Source: Rheinheimera sp. (GTDB taxonomy: Bacteria; Pseudomonadota; Gammaproteobacteria; Enterobacterales; Alteromonadaceae). Taken from it: 64,000 nucleotides of DNA. The stretch lies in contig NZ_JAUYGV010000007.1 in NCBI RefSeq assembly GCF_030690345.1, positions 186,001-250,000 of the forward strand. The letters are read 5' to 3'. Both the position numbers and the translations under genes were made by a program. The notes beneath the pieces are model-generated. The model ran no database searches, was not told the DNA's origin, and saw only the letters and a program-made list of their open reading frames with translations. Shown here piece after piece: positions 36,693 to 45,403 of this stretch; positions within the stretch are counted from its first letter, which is position 1, and each line of letters begins with the position of its first letter.

Positions 36693-37787
36693 TTAACTGG
36701 CTTTGCTAAGCATTGACGAAATACCGCGCATTACCTTGCGGTTAGCGTCTTCCATCGCAGTTAGCGCAGACAATGCAGACTCCACTTCGCCACTGTGATA
36801 AAGGCTGACGGCTTTTTTCGCAAAGACGTGTACTGCCTGGTGTGGTTGTTCCAGCTCATCGTAGCCTGGCAGTTTAGCAAAACGCGCTTTGCCGTCACCA
36901 TCGTAATACCACTGCCCTAACAAACATTCGGTTTCGTCAGGTAATTGATCGGCTGTAATATCAGAGATACCAAGAAATACCTTATACACTGCCATTTTTA
37001 CGCCAAGCTCCTGTAAATTGGCCATTTCAATGTTAGCCAGCTGTGCTGCCCCGGTAACTCTTTGTTGCATTTGCTGCGCCGATTGCTGCAGGTGTTTCAT
37101 ATCGCTGACAGTGGCCTGGCTTTGCTGAGAAAACAGGGCGGATTTTTTTGCGCCATCACGCATGGTCATGCGGGCTGTTTCCGTTTCGATTTGAATAGTC
37201 TGCACCAGATGGGTTATATCAGTGGTTGCCTGCCCAGTGCGCCGGGCTAAATTACGCACTTCGTCGGCCACTACGGCAAATCCGCGGCCGGCATCCCCGG
37301 CGCGGGCAGCTTCAATGGCGGCATTTAATGCCAGTAAATTGGTTTGCTCAGCGACTTCACGAATAAGCTGAACAATACTGCTAATTTCTGTAGCCCTATG
37401 ATGCAGATTCTCAATACTATTGGCAGAGGTTGTGATGGTTTCAAACATTTGCTGTAAGTTTGCCGCCATTTGCTGCAGGGCTGTGCCACTGTGGGCCGAG
37501 CGCTCTGACACATCGGCTACGGTCGCAATTTGTTGCGTTAGGTTACCGGCCAGCTCGTTGAATGATGCTTGTACATCATTGAGTGAATTACTGAAAAAAG
37601 CAAAGTTTGCAGAAACACCGCGCATCGTGGTTAGCTCTGCATGCATTTTTGCAGTTTGTTGTTGGCGGGTTAACTCATGCTCAGCGTATTGGGCTAGCTG
37701 AGCTTTTAGCTGTTGGTTCTCATTTGTAAGCTGCTGGCAAGTCTGCTCAAGGTGTTGCAGTTTTAGCTTGTCTTTGCCGAAAATCAT
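36693..37787 (-). CDS. soluble methyl-accepting chemotaxis protein with C-terminal CZB-type domain
   Basis: A 364-residue receptor without membrane segments. Residues 5-55 are coiled coil. The signalling domain has the conserved tip [39 protein letters not shown]. Residues 240-355 resemble the zinc-binding CZB domain: [11 protein letters not shown] gives the Cys, and [10 protein letters not shown] gives two His. The first His of the family, normally in a DHxxWK-like motif, is missing: the aligned segment reads MAVYKVFLG. The receptor is probably cytoplasmic; it is next to norB on the same strand. Confidence 0.88.
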   Translation of the reverse strand: MIFGKDKLKLQHLEQTCQQLTNENQQLKAQLAQYAEHELTRQQQTAKMHAELTTMRGVSANFAFFSNSLNDVQASFNELAGNLTQQIATVADVSERSAHSGTALQQMAANLQQMFETITTSANSIENLHHRATEISSIVQLIREVAEQTNLLALNAAIEAARAGDAGRGFAVVADEVRNLARRTGQATTDITHLVQTIQIETETARMTMRDGAKKSALFSQQSQATVSDMKHLQQSAQQMQQRVTGAAQLANIEMANLQELGVKMAVYKVFLGISDITADQLPDETECLLGQWYYDGDGKARFAKLPGYDELEQPHQAVHVFAKKAVSLYHSGEVESALSALTAMEDANRKVMRGISSMLSKAS

Positions 37788-37858
37788 TGGGGGAGCCTCT
37801 TTCTGACTGCTGAAGATCGCTGGTTACACTAAAATCTGCTAAGTAGTCGTTCAGGAAG

Positions 37859-37887
37859 AAGACACTGCAGCAAAGCTGCGGTGTCTT
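37859..37887 (-). terminator. terminator downstream of norB
   Basis: Inverted repeat AAGACAC-GCAGC / GCTGC-GTGTCTT with one mismatch and a 3-base loop, just past the norB stop on the minus strand and followed by a pyrimidine-rich stretch (TTCTTCC). Confidence 0.7.
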
Positions 37888-37902
37888 TAGTCTACAAAAA
37901 TA

Positions 37903-40170
37903 TTAACTAAGCTGTTGCAACGGCTGCCGGGCCGCTTTGCTATCAAACACGCCTTTTACCACTTGCCAGCTTACCGCCAGCGCGCCGATAATAAAGATCA
38001 CATCACCGACAGTGCGCACCCAACGCAATGTTTGCAGGATATTGCTTTGCATAAAGGCTTCACTGCGGGCATACCATAAGCCCTCGGTGGCGCTGGCGTA
38101 GAATTGAATAAAGCCAATCGGCAGCAGGCTGGTAAACAGCATCAGCAGCAGGCCGCCATTCATCCACCAAAACGCCGTTTTCATCAGCTTCTCATCAAAC
38201 ACCAGCTGTGGCCGGATATAGCGCAGGATCAATAAGCAAAAGCCCAGCGCCAGGAAACCATAGACGCCAAACAGCGCAGCATGAGCATGGGTTGGCGTAG
38301 TGTTTAGTCCTTGCAGGTAATACAGCGCAATAGGTGGGTTAATCATAAAACCAAACACGCCGGCGCCGAGCATATTCCAAAATGCCACCGCAACAAAAAA
38401 CATCAGTGGCCATTTAATATCGCCCATCCACGGCGCTTTGCTTTTTAAACGCCAATTTTCCCAGGCTTCATAACCCAGCACCACCAGCGGCACCACTTCC
38501 AGTGCACTAAAGGTGGCGCCAACCGCCATTACCGGCGTGGTGGTACCGGCGAAATACAAATGGTGGAAGGTGCCGGGGATACCGCCCAGCATAAATAGCG
38601 AGGCTGACGCTAAGCTGGCACTAGTGGCCACACTACGTGATACCAGCCCCATACTGTGGAAAATAAATGCCAGCGATACGGTAGCGAACACTTCAAAGAA
38701 GCCCTCTACCCACAGGTGAACTACCCACCAGCGCCAGTATTCCATTACCGATAAATGCGTACGCTCACCGTAAAACAGCCCTGCACCGTAGAATAACCCC
38801 ACACAAATCACCGAGGCGGCAAACAGTGCCAGCAGGTTTTTATCGCCCGGCGCTTTAAACGCCGGCACTATAGCCCGCAGCATCAGCAACAGCCAAAACA
38901 GCACACCAACGTATTTAATAATTTGCCAGAACCGGCCAATATCAATGTACTCATAGCCCTGATGGCCAAACCAGAAGCTGTATTGCTGGGGCATAATTTG
39001 CATAATGGCAAAGTAGTTACCGGCAAAAGAGCCTGCCACCAGCACCACTAAAGCCCAGAATAAGATATCGACACCAAGCTTCTGGTATTTGGGGTCTTTA
39101 CCGCCGTTAATAATCGGTGCTAAAAACAAGCCGGCGGCTAAAAAGCCGGTAGCGATCCAGAACATCGCCGCCTGAATATGCCAGGTACGCGCCAGGCTGT
39201 ATGGCAGCCATTCGGTGGTGTTCAGGCCATAAAAACCATCGCCTTCTACCGTGTAGTGCGCAGTAAAACCGCCCAGCATAACCTGCAGCGTAAACAAAGC
39301 CACCACCACCAGAATATACTTACCCAGTGACTTTTGTGACGGCGTAAGTTTAAGCCGGGCAATAGGGTCTTGCTTAGGTACTTCGGGCTCCTCTTCGTCG
39401 TGGTTACGTAAAAACGCCCAGCCCCAAATCAGGCCGCCGACACCGGCGATCAGTAAAATAATACTCACTAAAGACCAAATCAGGTTCTCGGCGGTAGGCC
39501 TGTTGTCAATTAACGGCTCATGCGGCCAGTTATTGGTGTAGGTCGCGCTATCCGGAGTCCGTTCAGTACCGGCGGCCCAAGCGGTCCAGAAGAAAAACTG
39601 TGTCATTTCCTGGCGACGGCTTAAGGACGGTAGGGTATTGTTTTTCATCGCATAGTTAGAGCGGGTCTGGCTAAGTTCGATATCATCACCAAACAAGGAA
39701 ATATAATGCTCAGCCGTTTGTGCAATGGCCTGTACCCGGCGATCACTCAGCTGCAGGGTATCAGTGGCTTTGTCGTAGCTGTTAGTACGATAGGCCTGCT
39801 TTAGGGCAAACTTAAGCGCATGTTGCTGGCTGGCGTTTAGCTGCGCATAACTTTGGCCATGTTCATCCTGTGCTGCCAGCTCCAGCCAGGCCATCAACTC
39901 CCGGTGTAGCCAGTCAGCCGTCCAGTCCGGCGCCTGATAAGCACCGTGGCCCCAGATGGACCCCAGTTGCATACCGCCAACGGACTGCCAGGCGGTCTGG
40001 CCGTTTAAAATGGTCTCGTTAGTCATTAGCACCTGGCCTTGCTGATCAACCACCTGTGCCGGAATGGGCGGCGCCGAGCGATACACTTCGGCGCCAAAAT
40101 AGCCCAGTACTGAGAAGGTAATGGCTAAAATACCGATTAACAGCCACCAGAGTTTACGATATCCGGCCAT
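37903..40170 (-). CDS. norB: quinol-dependent nitric oxide reductase (single-subunit qNor)
   Basis: Reduces NO to N2O with electrons from quinol in the inner membrane. The N-terminal extension typical of qNor is present (NGQTAWQSVGGMQLGSIWGHGAYQAPDW). It is followed by the twelve-helix haem-copper-like core with HIQAAMFWIATGFL, the metal-site region WWVVHLWVEGFFEVFATV and HHLYFAGTT. I place the start at 40170, where AGGGGG lies 4 bp upstream; 40188 is the longest option. Upstream are three NorR-type sites and a sigma54-like element. No norC or nir genes are present, so the role may be NO detoxification as well as respiration. Confidence 0.95.
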   Translation of the reverse strand: MAGYRKLWWLLIGILAITFSVLGYFGAEVYRSAPPIPAQVVDQQGQVLMTNETILNGQTAWQSVGGMQLGSIWGHGAYQAPDWTADWLHRELMAWLELAAQDEHGQSYAQLNASQQHALKFALKQAYRTNSYDKATDTLQLSDRRVQAIAQTAEHYISLFGDDIELSQTRSNYAMKNNTLPSLSRRQEMTQFFFWTAWAAGTERTPDSATYTNNWPHEPLIDNRPTAENLIWSLVSIILLIAGVGGLIWGWAFLRNHDEEEPEVPKQDPIARLKLTPSQKSLGKYILVVVALFTLQVMLGGFTAHYTVEGDGFYGLNTTEWLPYSLARTWHIQAAMFWIATGFLAAGLFLAPIINGGKDPKYQKLGVDILFWALVVLVAGSFAGNYFAIMQIMPQQYSFWFGHQGYEYIDIGRFWQIIKYVGVLFWLLLMLRAIVPAFKAPGDKNLLALFAASVICVGLFYGAGLFYGERTHLSVMEYWRWWVVHLWVEGFFEVFATVSLAFIFHSMGLVSRSVATSASLASASLFMLGGIPGTFHHLYFAGTTTPVMAVGATFSALEVVPLVVLGYEAWENWRLKSKAPWMGDIKWPLMFFVAVAFWNMLGAGVFGFMINPPIALYYLQGLNTTPTHAHAALFGVYGFLALGFCLLILRYIRPQLVFDEKLMKTAFWWMNGGLLLMLFTSLLPIGFIQFYASATEGLWYARSEAFMQSNILQTLRWVRTVGDVIFIIGALAVSWQVVKGVFDSKAARQPLQQLS

Positions 40171-40260
40171 ACAGCCCCCTTGCATCATTGTTATTGCGCC
40201 TAAGTGTCATACTTCACTCCTGTTTTTTATTAAACGGGCTTTACCCGCCGGTTTAACCAT

Positions 40261-40277
40261 TACAAGAAATAAGCCAA
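40261..40277 (-). promoter_or_regulatory. sigma54-like promoter of norB
   Basis: On the minus strand TTGGCTTATTTCTTGTA matches the ric promoter at TTGGC and TCTTG, with GG in the right place. The -12 dinucleotide is GT instead of GC, so it is weaker than consensus. Predicted start is near 40250, giving a leader of about 80 bases. Confidence 0.55.
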
Positions 40278-40329
40278 AGGTTAAGTTGTTGTTATGTATT
40301 GAAATATTTTTTCTTTGGCTTGGTGTTGG

Positions 40330-40383
40330 GTGTTTTAGACCTGAGTAGGGCGGGGTTAAATTTACCCATTGGGTACTAAACAC
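40330..40383. promoter_or_regulatory. three NorR-type enhancer sites upstream of norB
   Basis: GT-N7-AC sites at 40330-40340 (GTGTTTTAGAC), 40355-40365 (GTTAAATTTAC) and 40373-40383 (GTACTAAACAC). Their centres are 25 and 18 bp apart, almost the same as the array upstream of ric (25 and 17). They lie about 53 bp from the sigma54-like element, one helical turn more than at ric. Confidence 0.75.
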
Positions 40384-40487
40384 CCATGCCGCTTGCAGCG
40401 CGGTGTTTTCTACCTCTTTGGCGATATAGGCTTAGCGGCAAAGTTGCTTTAAGGTAATGCGCAGAAAAAGCTTAGAGGCAGGGCGCT

Positions 40488-40868
40488 ATGGAGTACTATT
40501 TACAAGTAAAACAGTTACATATGTTTTGTGCTTATTTAAGCGCCGGCTTGTTTGTTGCCCGGTTGCTGCTGGATATGGCCGGAAAACCCGGCTGGCGGCA
40601 AAGCCCTGCGCGTTACTTACCTCATATTAATGACAGCCTGTTATTGACGCTGGCATTCACTTTGCTGGCAATAGGGCCCTGGCAGCCCTTTGTGCACCAG
40701 TGGCTCGGGTTTAAAATTTTACTGCTGTTGGGTTATATTGCCTTTGGTATCGGCGCATTAAAGCAGCGCTTAAGCATGTCGGCGCGCATGGCTTGTGCCT
40801 TAATAGCGCTGACAAATTTGGCGGGTATTTTTTACCTGGCGCGGTTTAAGCCACTGTTGTTTATTTAG
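40488..40868 (+). CDS. SirB-family inner-membrane protein
   Basis: A 126-residue protein with four hydrophobic helices. Conserved family features are LKQLHMFCAYLSAGLFVARLLL-like N-terminus, PHINDSLLLTLAFTL with an invariant His-Asn-Asp, and WLGFKILLLLGYIAFG. SirB2-type proteins are widespread but of unknown biochemical role; the invasion-regulator label is historical. It is divergent from norB and shares its upstream region. No sigma54 element pointing toward this gene was found. Confidence 0.82.
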   Translation: MEYYLQVKQLHMFCAYLSAGLFVARLLLDMAGKPGWRQSPARYLPHINDSLLLTLAFTLLAIGPWQPFVHQWLGFKILLLLGYIAFGIGALKQRLSMSARMACALIALTNLAGIFYLARFKPLLFI

Positions 40869-41007
40869 TCCATATAGAGGGGGACGAAGTAAAGCTTGCT
40901 GAGATAGTGCTGTCGGTCTGCCAATCGACTACATTGTATTAGCTATATAACATATTCAGGCGATAGTTAGCACGGTACAGCAGGGTATATTTTATAAGGA
41001 CAGTCGG

Positions 41008-42315
41008 TTGACAGCAAAGCCCTATCTAACTCGGCTGGCTATCTGGTTGCTGGTTTCTTTGCCGGCTTTAACAGCGTTTGTGTTTGTGACACCCGCAGAC
41101 TTTTCATCTGCGGGCGCAGTATTAAATTTAATGGGACGTCTGTCCGGGGGATTGGGATTGGCAGGTTTGCTGGTTGCCGCTGTGCTGAGTTGCCGAATTC
41201 CGGGCTTTGATCAATCTTTTGGTGGGCTGACTAAGTTATGGCAGCTACATCATAAGTTGGGCTTGAGCGCATTTATATTACTGCTGGCTCATCCGCTGTT
41301 GCTGGCTTTTGCTGCGGCAGAAGTATCTCTGGCGGCTGCCGCAGACAGCTTATTCTCCATGCAGCCCACAGTGCTGTATGGCTGGCTGGCACTATTAGCG
41401 TTAATGGCGTTTATAGCGCCAACTTTCCATGTTTTCGGTGAGCCTGATTATCAGCGTTGGAAGCGGTTGCACCGCCTTGCGGCAGTGGTGCTGATGTTTG
41501 GCTTGCTCCACAGTCTGATGCTGGGTCGTACGCTACCGGCAAGCTGGAATAAACTGTTATGGGGCGGTTTAGGATTGCTGGCGCTTAGTGCGATGGCTTA
41601 TCGCTGGTTGTTTTCCCGTTACTATGGTCGTTATCGTTATCGCATTTGTAATGTGGCTGCGGTGTCAGATAATGTTGTTGAGTTGAGTTTACAGCCGCTG
41701 CAGGTGCCTTTGCGTTACCGGCCGGGGCAATTTATTTACCTTACGCCTTTTGCGTCTGAGCTTTTAGCTGGCGCTGGCGAAGAGCACCCTTTTACACTGT
41801 CTTCTGCACCGTCTGAACCGGTACTGCGGCTAGCTATTAAAACACTCGGTGATGCGACTAAGGCGCTACAAAGTATTACGCCTGGTTCAGATGTTACAGT
41901 AGAGGGGCCGTACGGTTGTTTTTTCCGGCAAACCGAATTGAAAACTAAAGGCTTGTGGATTGCAGGAGGTATTGGGATAGTGCCTTTTCTCAGTTATCTC
42001 AGGCATTGCGCCAGCCAACATCAGGCGGCAGATGTGCAGTTGATTTATTGCGTGCAGGATGAACAACATCTGTTGTTTGCACCTGAGCTACAGCAACTGA
42101 CGGCAGTGATTGAGGGGTATCATTTTACGCCGCACTTTTTTTCCCGACACGGTGCGCTGGATCTGGATTTTATTACGCAGCATTGTTCAGATCTGCGCGC
42201 CAGACAGGTTTGGATCTGTGGTCCACCGCCGCTTATTCTTCTTAGCCGTGGCATAGTTCTGGGGGCTGGCGTAACCTCCGGCGATATTGTCACTGAAGAG
42301 TTCACTCTGTTGTAA
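41008..42315 (+). CDS. ferric reductase-like membrane flavoprotein (FRD transmembrane + FAD/NAD(P)H domains)
   Basis: A 435-residue protein starting with TTG after AAGGA. Residues 1-200 hold six or seven helices of a ferric-reductase-like haem domain; candidate haem ligands are in LHHKLGLSAFILLLAHP and LHRLAAVVLMFGLLHS. Residues 205-435 form a ferredoxin-reductase module: RPGQFIYL and HPFTLSS bind FAD, GGIGIVPFLSYLR and CGPPP bind the nicotinamide nucleotide. Likely moves electrons from NAD(P)H across or into the membrane. The cytochrome b5-like gene follows by 21 bp. Confidence 0.88.
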   Translation: MTAKPYLTRLAIWLLVSLPALTAFVFVTPADFSSAGAVLNLMGRLSGGLGLAGLLVAAVLSCRIPGFDQSFGGLTKLWQLHHKLGLSAFILLLAHPLLLAFAAAEVSLAAAADSLFSMQPTVLYGWLALLALMAFIAPTFHVFGEPDYQRWKRLHRLAAVVLMFGLLHSLMLGRTLPASWNKLLWGGLGLLALSAMAYRWLFSRYYGRYRYRICNVAAVSDNVVELSLQPLQVPLRYRPGQFIYLTPFASELLAGAGEEHPFTLSSAPSEPVLRLAIKTLGDATKALQSITPGSDVTVEGPYGCFFRQTELKTKGLWIAGGIGIVPFLSYLRHCASQHQAADVQLIYCVQDEQHLLFAPELQQLTAVIEGYHFTPHFFSRHGALDLDFITQHCSDLRARQVWICGPPPLILLSRGIVLGAGVTSGDIVTEEFTLL

Positions 42316-42336
42316 TGTCTTGCAGGAGTTTGCGGT

Positions 42337-42693
42337 ATGAAATCACTTAGTTTTATCGCTTTTATTGTGTTTTGGTCAGTGGCAGGCACATTGTTTGCGC
42401 TGTCCTTACTGGTGCCCGGCAGTGGTCCGGTGTCTGCTGGTGAAAAGACTTATACACTGCAGGATATCGCCCGGCACAACAGGACAGATGATTGCTGGAT
42501 GGCTATTGCCGGGCAGGTTTATGATTTCAGCCGGTTTATGCCTAAGCATCCGGCACCACCGGCCATTTTGGCCGTCTGGTGCGGTAAAGAGGCAACCCAA
42601 GGTATGAAAACCAAAGGTTATGGTAACGACCATAGCCCGGCGGCCTGGGCTATGACAGAGGCTTATCGTATAGGTGTGCTTAAAAAAGAATAA
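42337..42693 (+). CDS. membrane-anchored cytochrome b5-like haem-binding protein
   Basis: A 118-residue protein. Residues 1-25 form a hydrophobic anchor or signal. The b5-type domain starts at YTLQDIARHNRTDDCWMAIAGQVYDFSRFM. The classical HPGG haem motif reads HPAPP, and the second axial His is probably in GNDHSPAAWAM. It is probably exported or periplasmic-facing. Close spacing behind the ferric-reductase-like gene suggests an electron-transfer pair. Partner and acceptor are unknown. Confidence 0.85.
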   Translation: MKSLSFIAFIVFWSVAGTLFALSLLVPGSGPVSAGEKTYTLQDIARHNRTDDCWMAIAGQVYDFSRFMPKHPAPPAILAVWCGKEATQGMKTKGYGNDHSPAAWAMTEAYRIGVLKKE

Positions 42694-42697
42694 AACC

Positions 42698-42751
42698 GCA
42701 AGGAAGCTAAAATTCTTCCCTGCGCTGGTGCTAACTAAATTGCTTCCTTGC
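42698..42751. repeat. 10-bp inverted repeat after the cytochrome b5-like gene
   Basis: GCAAGGAAGC at 42698-42707 and GCTTCCTTGC at 42742-42751 are perfect inverted repeats separated by 34 bp, between convergent genes. There is no T-run. A smaller nested hairpin GGAAG...CTTCC also lies inside. Confidence 0.5.
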
Positions 42752-42774
42752 TGATTCAGTCAGCTAATTGGCTG

Positions 42775-43224
42775 TTAGTTGATAGCGATACTTTTTACTT
42801 CTTTTTTCTTGCCGGGGATTTTGGCCAGATGCACCTGCAATAAGCCATCTTTGCACTCAGCGCGGATATGGCCCTGGTCGATATAGTCCGGCAAGCGGAA
42901 GTTACGCATAAAACTACCGTAGCCGCGTTCCAGACGATAGTAACTGTCTTTCTCGTCTTTATGCTCGTATTTACGTTCGCCGCTGATAACCAGCAAGCCT
43001 TCGTTTAGTTCAACTTTCAGGTCTTTGCGCTCCATGCCGGGCGTATCCATACGCACCAGTATTTCATGTTCATTTTCTACTATGTCCATGGCGGGCGTCC
43101 ATTGCACTTCCGCAGGCAAACCATTTTGGCCATTAAACAACGCATTAAACTTATCATACAGATTGCCAAATTGGTTGAACGGATCCCACTGCGCCAGCGG
43201 ACTACCGATGGGTATTAGGCTCAT
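42775..43224 (-). CDS. small heat-shock protein, Hsp20/alpha-crystallin family
   Basis: A 149-residue chaperone. The alpha-crystallin domain spans about 40-140: WTPAMDIVENEHEILVRMDTPGMERKDLKVEL, LVISGERK, YGSFMRNFRLPDYID, CKDGLLQVHLAKIPG. A short hydrophobic N-terminal arm (WDPFNQFG) and a C-terminal KSIAIN tail are present. Holds unfolding proteins in an ATP-independent way. It is 29 bp downstream of the CBS gene on the same strand and probably co-transcribed. Confidence 0.94.
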   Translation of the reverse strand: MSLIPIGSPLAQWDPFNQFGNLYDKFNALFNGQNGLPAEVQWTPAMDIVENEHEILVRMDTPGMERKDLKVELNEGLLVISGERKYEHKDEKDSYYRLERGYGSFMRNFRLPDYIDQGHIRAECKDGLLQVHLAKIPGKKKEVKSIAIN

Positions 43225-43253
43225 AATATATCTCCTTGATAACAGTTAATATT

Positions 43254-43727
43254 TCAGGCGGCTACGGCCGCGGTTTTAACCAGGGTTCTGTGGGTACAAA
43301 TAGAAGCCAGCGTATCGGCTACTTCATGGGCGCTTATCTGTTTGCCGTTATCGCGCTTGTATGCACTGGCGATGTCGTTCAGCGACAGAATACCAACCAG
43401 ATGTTTTTTGTTATTGATGACCGGCAGACGTCGTAGCTGATTAGTCTGCATCAGGTGTTCTGCCTTAGCCAGATCCTGCTCCGGGGCGATACTGATCAGC
43501 GATTTGGACATAACGTCTTTGACTTGGATGTCGCGCAGTGGCAAGCCCTGAATAAAGCCGGCCATAGCAATATCGCGGTCGGTGATCATACCAATCACCT
43601 GTTTTTCATGGTTCAACACGGGCAGGGCGCCACAGTCGGATTCCCACATAATTTGGGCCGCGTGCTGCAAAGATTCGTCGACGTGGATTGTTTTAAATTC
43701 AGGATTCATACACGCTTGAACTTTCAT
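43254..43727 (-). CDS. tandem CBS-domain protein
   Basis: A 157-residue soluble protein consisting of a CBS pair: MNPEFKTIHVDESLQHAAQIMWESDCGALPVLN...VIGMITDRDIAM and VMSKSLISIAPEQDLAKAEHLMQTNQLRRLPVIN...LVGILSLNDIA. Such stand-alone pairs bind adenine nucleotides and are often induced in anaerobic or stress conditions. First of a two-gene unit with hsp20. Confidence 0.9.
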   Translation of the reverse strand: MKVQACMNPEFKTIHVDESLQHAAQIMWESDCGALPVLNHEKQVIGMITDRDIAMAGFIQGLPLRDIQVKDVMSKSLISIAPEQDLAKAEHLMQTNQLRRLPVINNKKHLVGILSLNDIASAYKRDNGKQISAHEVADTLASICTHRTLVKTAAVAA

Positions 43728-44072
43728 ATTAGTGCTCCGGTTGATTAAATTAAGCTACAGCATACTGTGTTGAGGGCGTTTACGCGTTCGGAGAATGTCA
43801 CTTTTTGCCTTAGGGAATTCTCCCACTCCTGCATCAGAAACAGTCTATGTTCGATGTTGATTGTCCAGCTGACGGCCTTGTCTATCGGAGATTTACCTAC
43901 TATACATTCCGCCTTGTCCTCATCGGGAAAGCCAGATAGCTGCGTTAAAGTACATAGTTATGCCGGTTTATGCTCCAAAGCGCAGGCTATTTCACACTCC
44001 ATTGTTACGCAGCCGGAAACATAGGAACCAACAGGTTTATATGGGCACTCAGCCGTAAGGACGGTAAGCCAG
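43728..44072. other. intergenic region between CBS gene and GGDEF gene
   Basis: 345 bp holding the divergent promoters of the CBS-hsp20 unit and the GGDEF gene. An 85-codon frame (43767-44024) is low in conserved-looking sequence, lacks a ribosome site, and is probably not a gene. I see no FNR box, NorR array or terminator here. Confidence 0.4.
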
Positions 44073-45401
44073 ATGAAAGAGATTAATGTTAATAACAACC
44101 CTGCTGAACTGCGGCAAATGCTGGACTACCTTGGTGTAGCGGCTTTTGTGATTGATGTGATCTCTGCCGATGAGTTCCGGCTGGCGGCGATCAATGCCCG
44201 TCACGAGCAGCTAAGTGGTATGAAACACGCCGAGATTGCCGGGCGCAGTGTGGTCGAGTTGCTTTCACCCGGCACGGTAGCTCAGCTTAAGGCTAATTAC
44301 CGGCGTTGTATTAAGAACAAGGCTGCCATTGATTATCAGGAAACGCTGGATTTACCCATTGGCCGTACCTACTGGCAGACAAGCCTGGTGCCTTTTTTTG
44401 ATAAGGCCGGCAAAGTTACCCGCTTGCTGGGTACGGCTTACGAAATAAGTGATCAGGTGCATCTTGAGCTGGAAGCGCGTTATCAGTCTACCGTGATGAG
44501 CGTTTATCTGGATGAGTCGCCTGACGGTATCCTGGTGGTAGATGCCAACAATCTGATAAAAACCTGGAATCGTCGCTTTCTGGAAATATGGCACATTCCG
44601 GAGGCGGTGATGAATGCGCGGGACGGTGAAGCTGCGCTGTCGGCAGTAGTTGAGCAAGTGGCCGACCCGGAAAGCTTTGTACGGCGGATCAGAGAATTGT
44701 ATTTATCTCTTAATGAAGAGGAGCAAGGGGTTCGGATCCAGATGAAGGATGACCGGATATTGGAACGCTATTCGCGAGGGCTGCATGCACCGGAGGGCAA
44801 CTACTGGGGGCGTATCTGGTTTTATCGTGATGTTACTGAGCTACAGCGTATGACTGAACAACTACTGCACATGTCGCAAACGGATCCGCTGACGGGCATT
44901 GCTAACCGGCGGGTATTCATGCAGCGGCTGGAAAAGGAGTATCACCGGGCGCAGCGTTACGGTCACCCCCTTAGTGTATTGATGCTAGATCTCGACCACT
45001 TCAAACAGATTAACGACCGTCATGGCCACGCCTCCGGCGATACGGTGCTTAAAGAGTTTGTCCGGGTTGTTACACCGGAAATTCGTGCCAGTGATTGCTT
45101 TGCAAGAATGGGGGGCGAAGAGTTTACTGTTTTGTTGCCGGAAAGCAGTTTACGTTCGGCCCGTCAGTTGGCGCAGCGGTTATGTCAGGCCGTTGCTGCC
45201 CTGACATTTGACAGCCCGCAAGGCGCATTCGGTGTTACTGTCAGTATCGGTGTGGCGGCGCTGGGCGATAATGATTCGAGTCCGGAACAACTGATTAATC
45301 GCTCGGACAGGTGTCTTTATATGGCCAAACAACAGGGCCGCAACTGTGTGCGTCCCAAAGGGGATACCGATGACTGTGAAATTTCTGTACCCATGTTGTA
45401 G
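44073..45401 (+). CDS. PAS-PAS-GGDEF diguanylate cyclase
   Basis: A 442-residue soluble signalling protein. A first PAS domain is at about 10-130 (YLGVAAFVIDVISADEF), a second at about 145-265 (LDESPDGILVVDANNLIKTWNRRFLEIW). The cyclase domain starts at DPLTGIANRRVF. The signature is GGEEF, an active variant, within ARMGGEEFTVLLPE, and the metal and base contacts LDLDHFKQIND and ISIG-like VSIGVAAL are intact. No RxxD inhibitory site is obvious 5 residues before the motif (RASDCFARMGG contains RASD, so product inhibition is possible). Converges on the regulator gene at 45404. Confidence 0.92.
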   Translation: MKEINVNNNPAELRQMLDYLGVAAFVIDVISADEFRLAAINARHEQLSGMKHAEIAGRSVVELLSPGTVAQLKANYRRCIKNKAAIDYQETLDLPIGRTYWQTSLVPFFDKAGKVTRLLGTAYEISDQVHLELEARYQSTVMSVYLDESPDGILVVDANNLIKTWNRRFLEIWHIPEAVMNARDGEAALSAVVEQVADPESFVRRIRELYLSLNEEEQGVRIQMKDDRILERYSRGLHAPEGNYWGRIWFYRDVTELQRMTEQLLHMSQTDPLTGIANRRVFMQRLEKEYHRAQRYGHPLSVLMLDLDHFKQINDRHGHASGDTVLKEFVRVVTPEIRASDCFARMGGEEFTVLLPESSLRSARQLAQRLCQAVAALTFDSPQGAFGVTVSIGVAALGDNDSSPEQLINRSDRCLYMAKQQGRNCVRPKGDTDDCEISVPML

Positions 45402-45403
45402 TG

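Noticed and set aside
40384-40487. NorR/sigma54 promoter for the SirB-like gene
   Set aside because: No GG-N10-GC element was found on the plus strand between the NorR sites and the gene.
43767-44024. 85-codon open frame between the CBS and GGDEF genes
   Set aside because: No ribosome site, no hydrophobic or domain pattern, Ser/Cys-rich random-looking composition; treated as intergenic.
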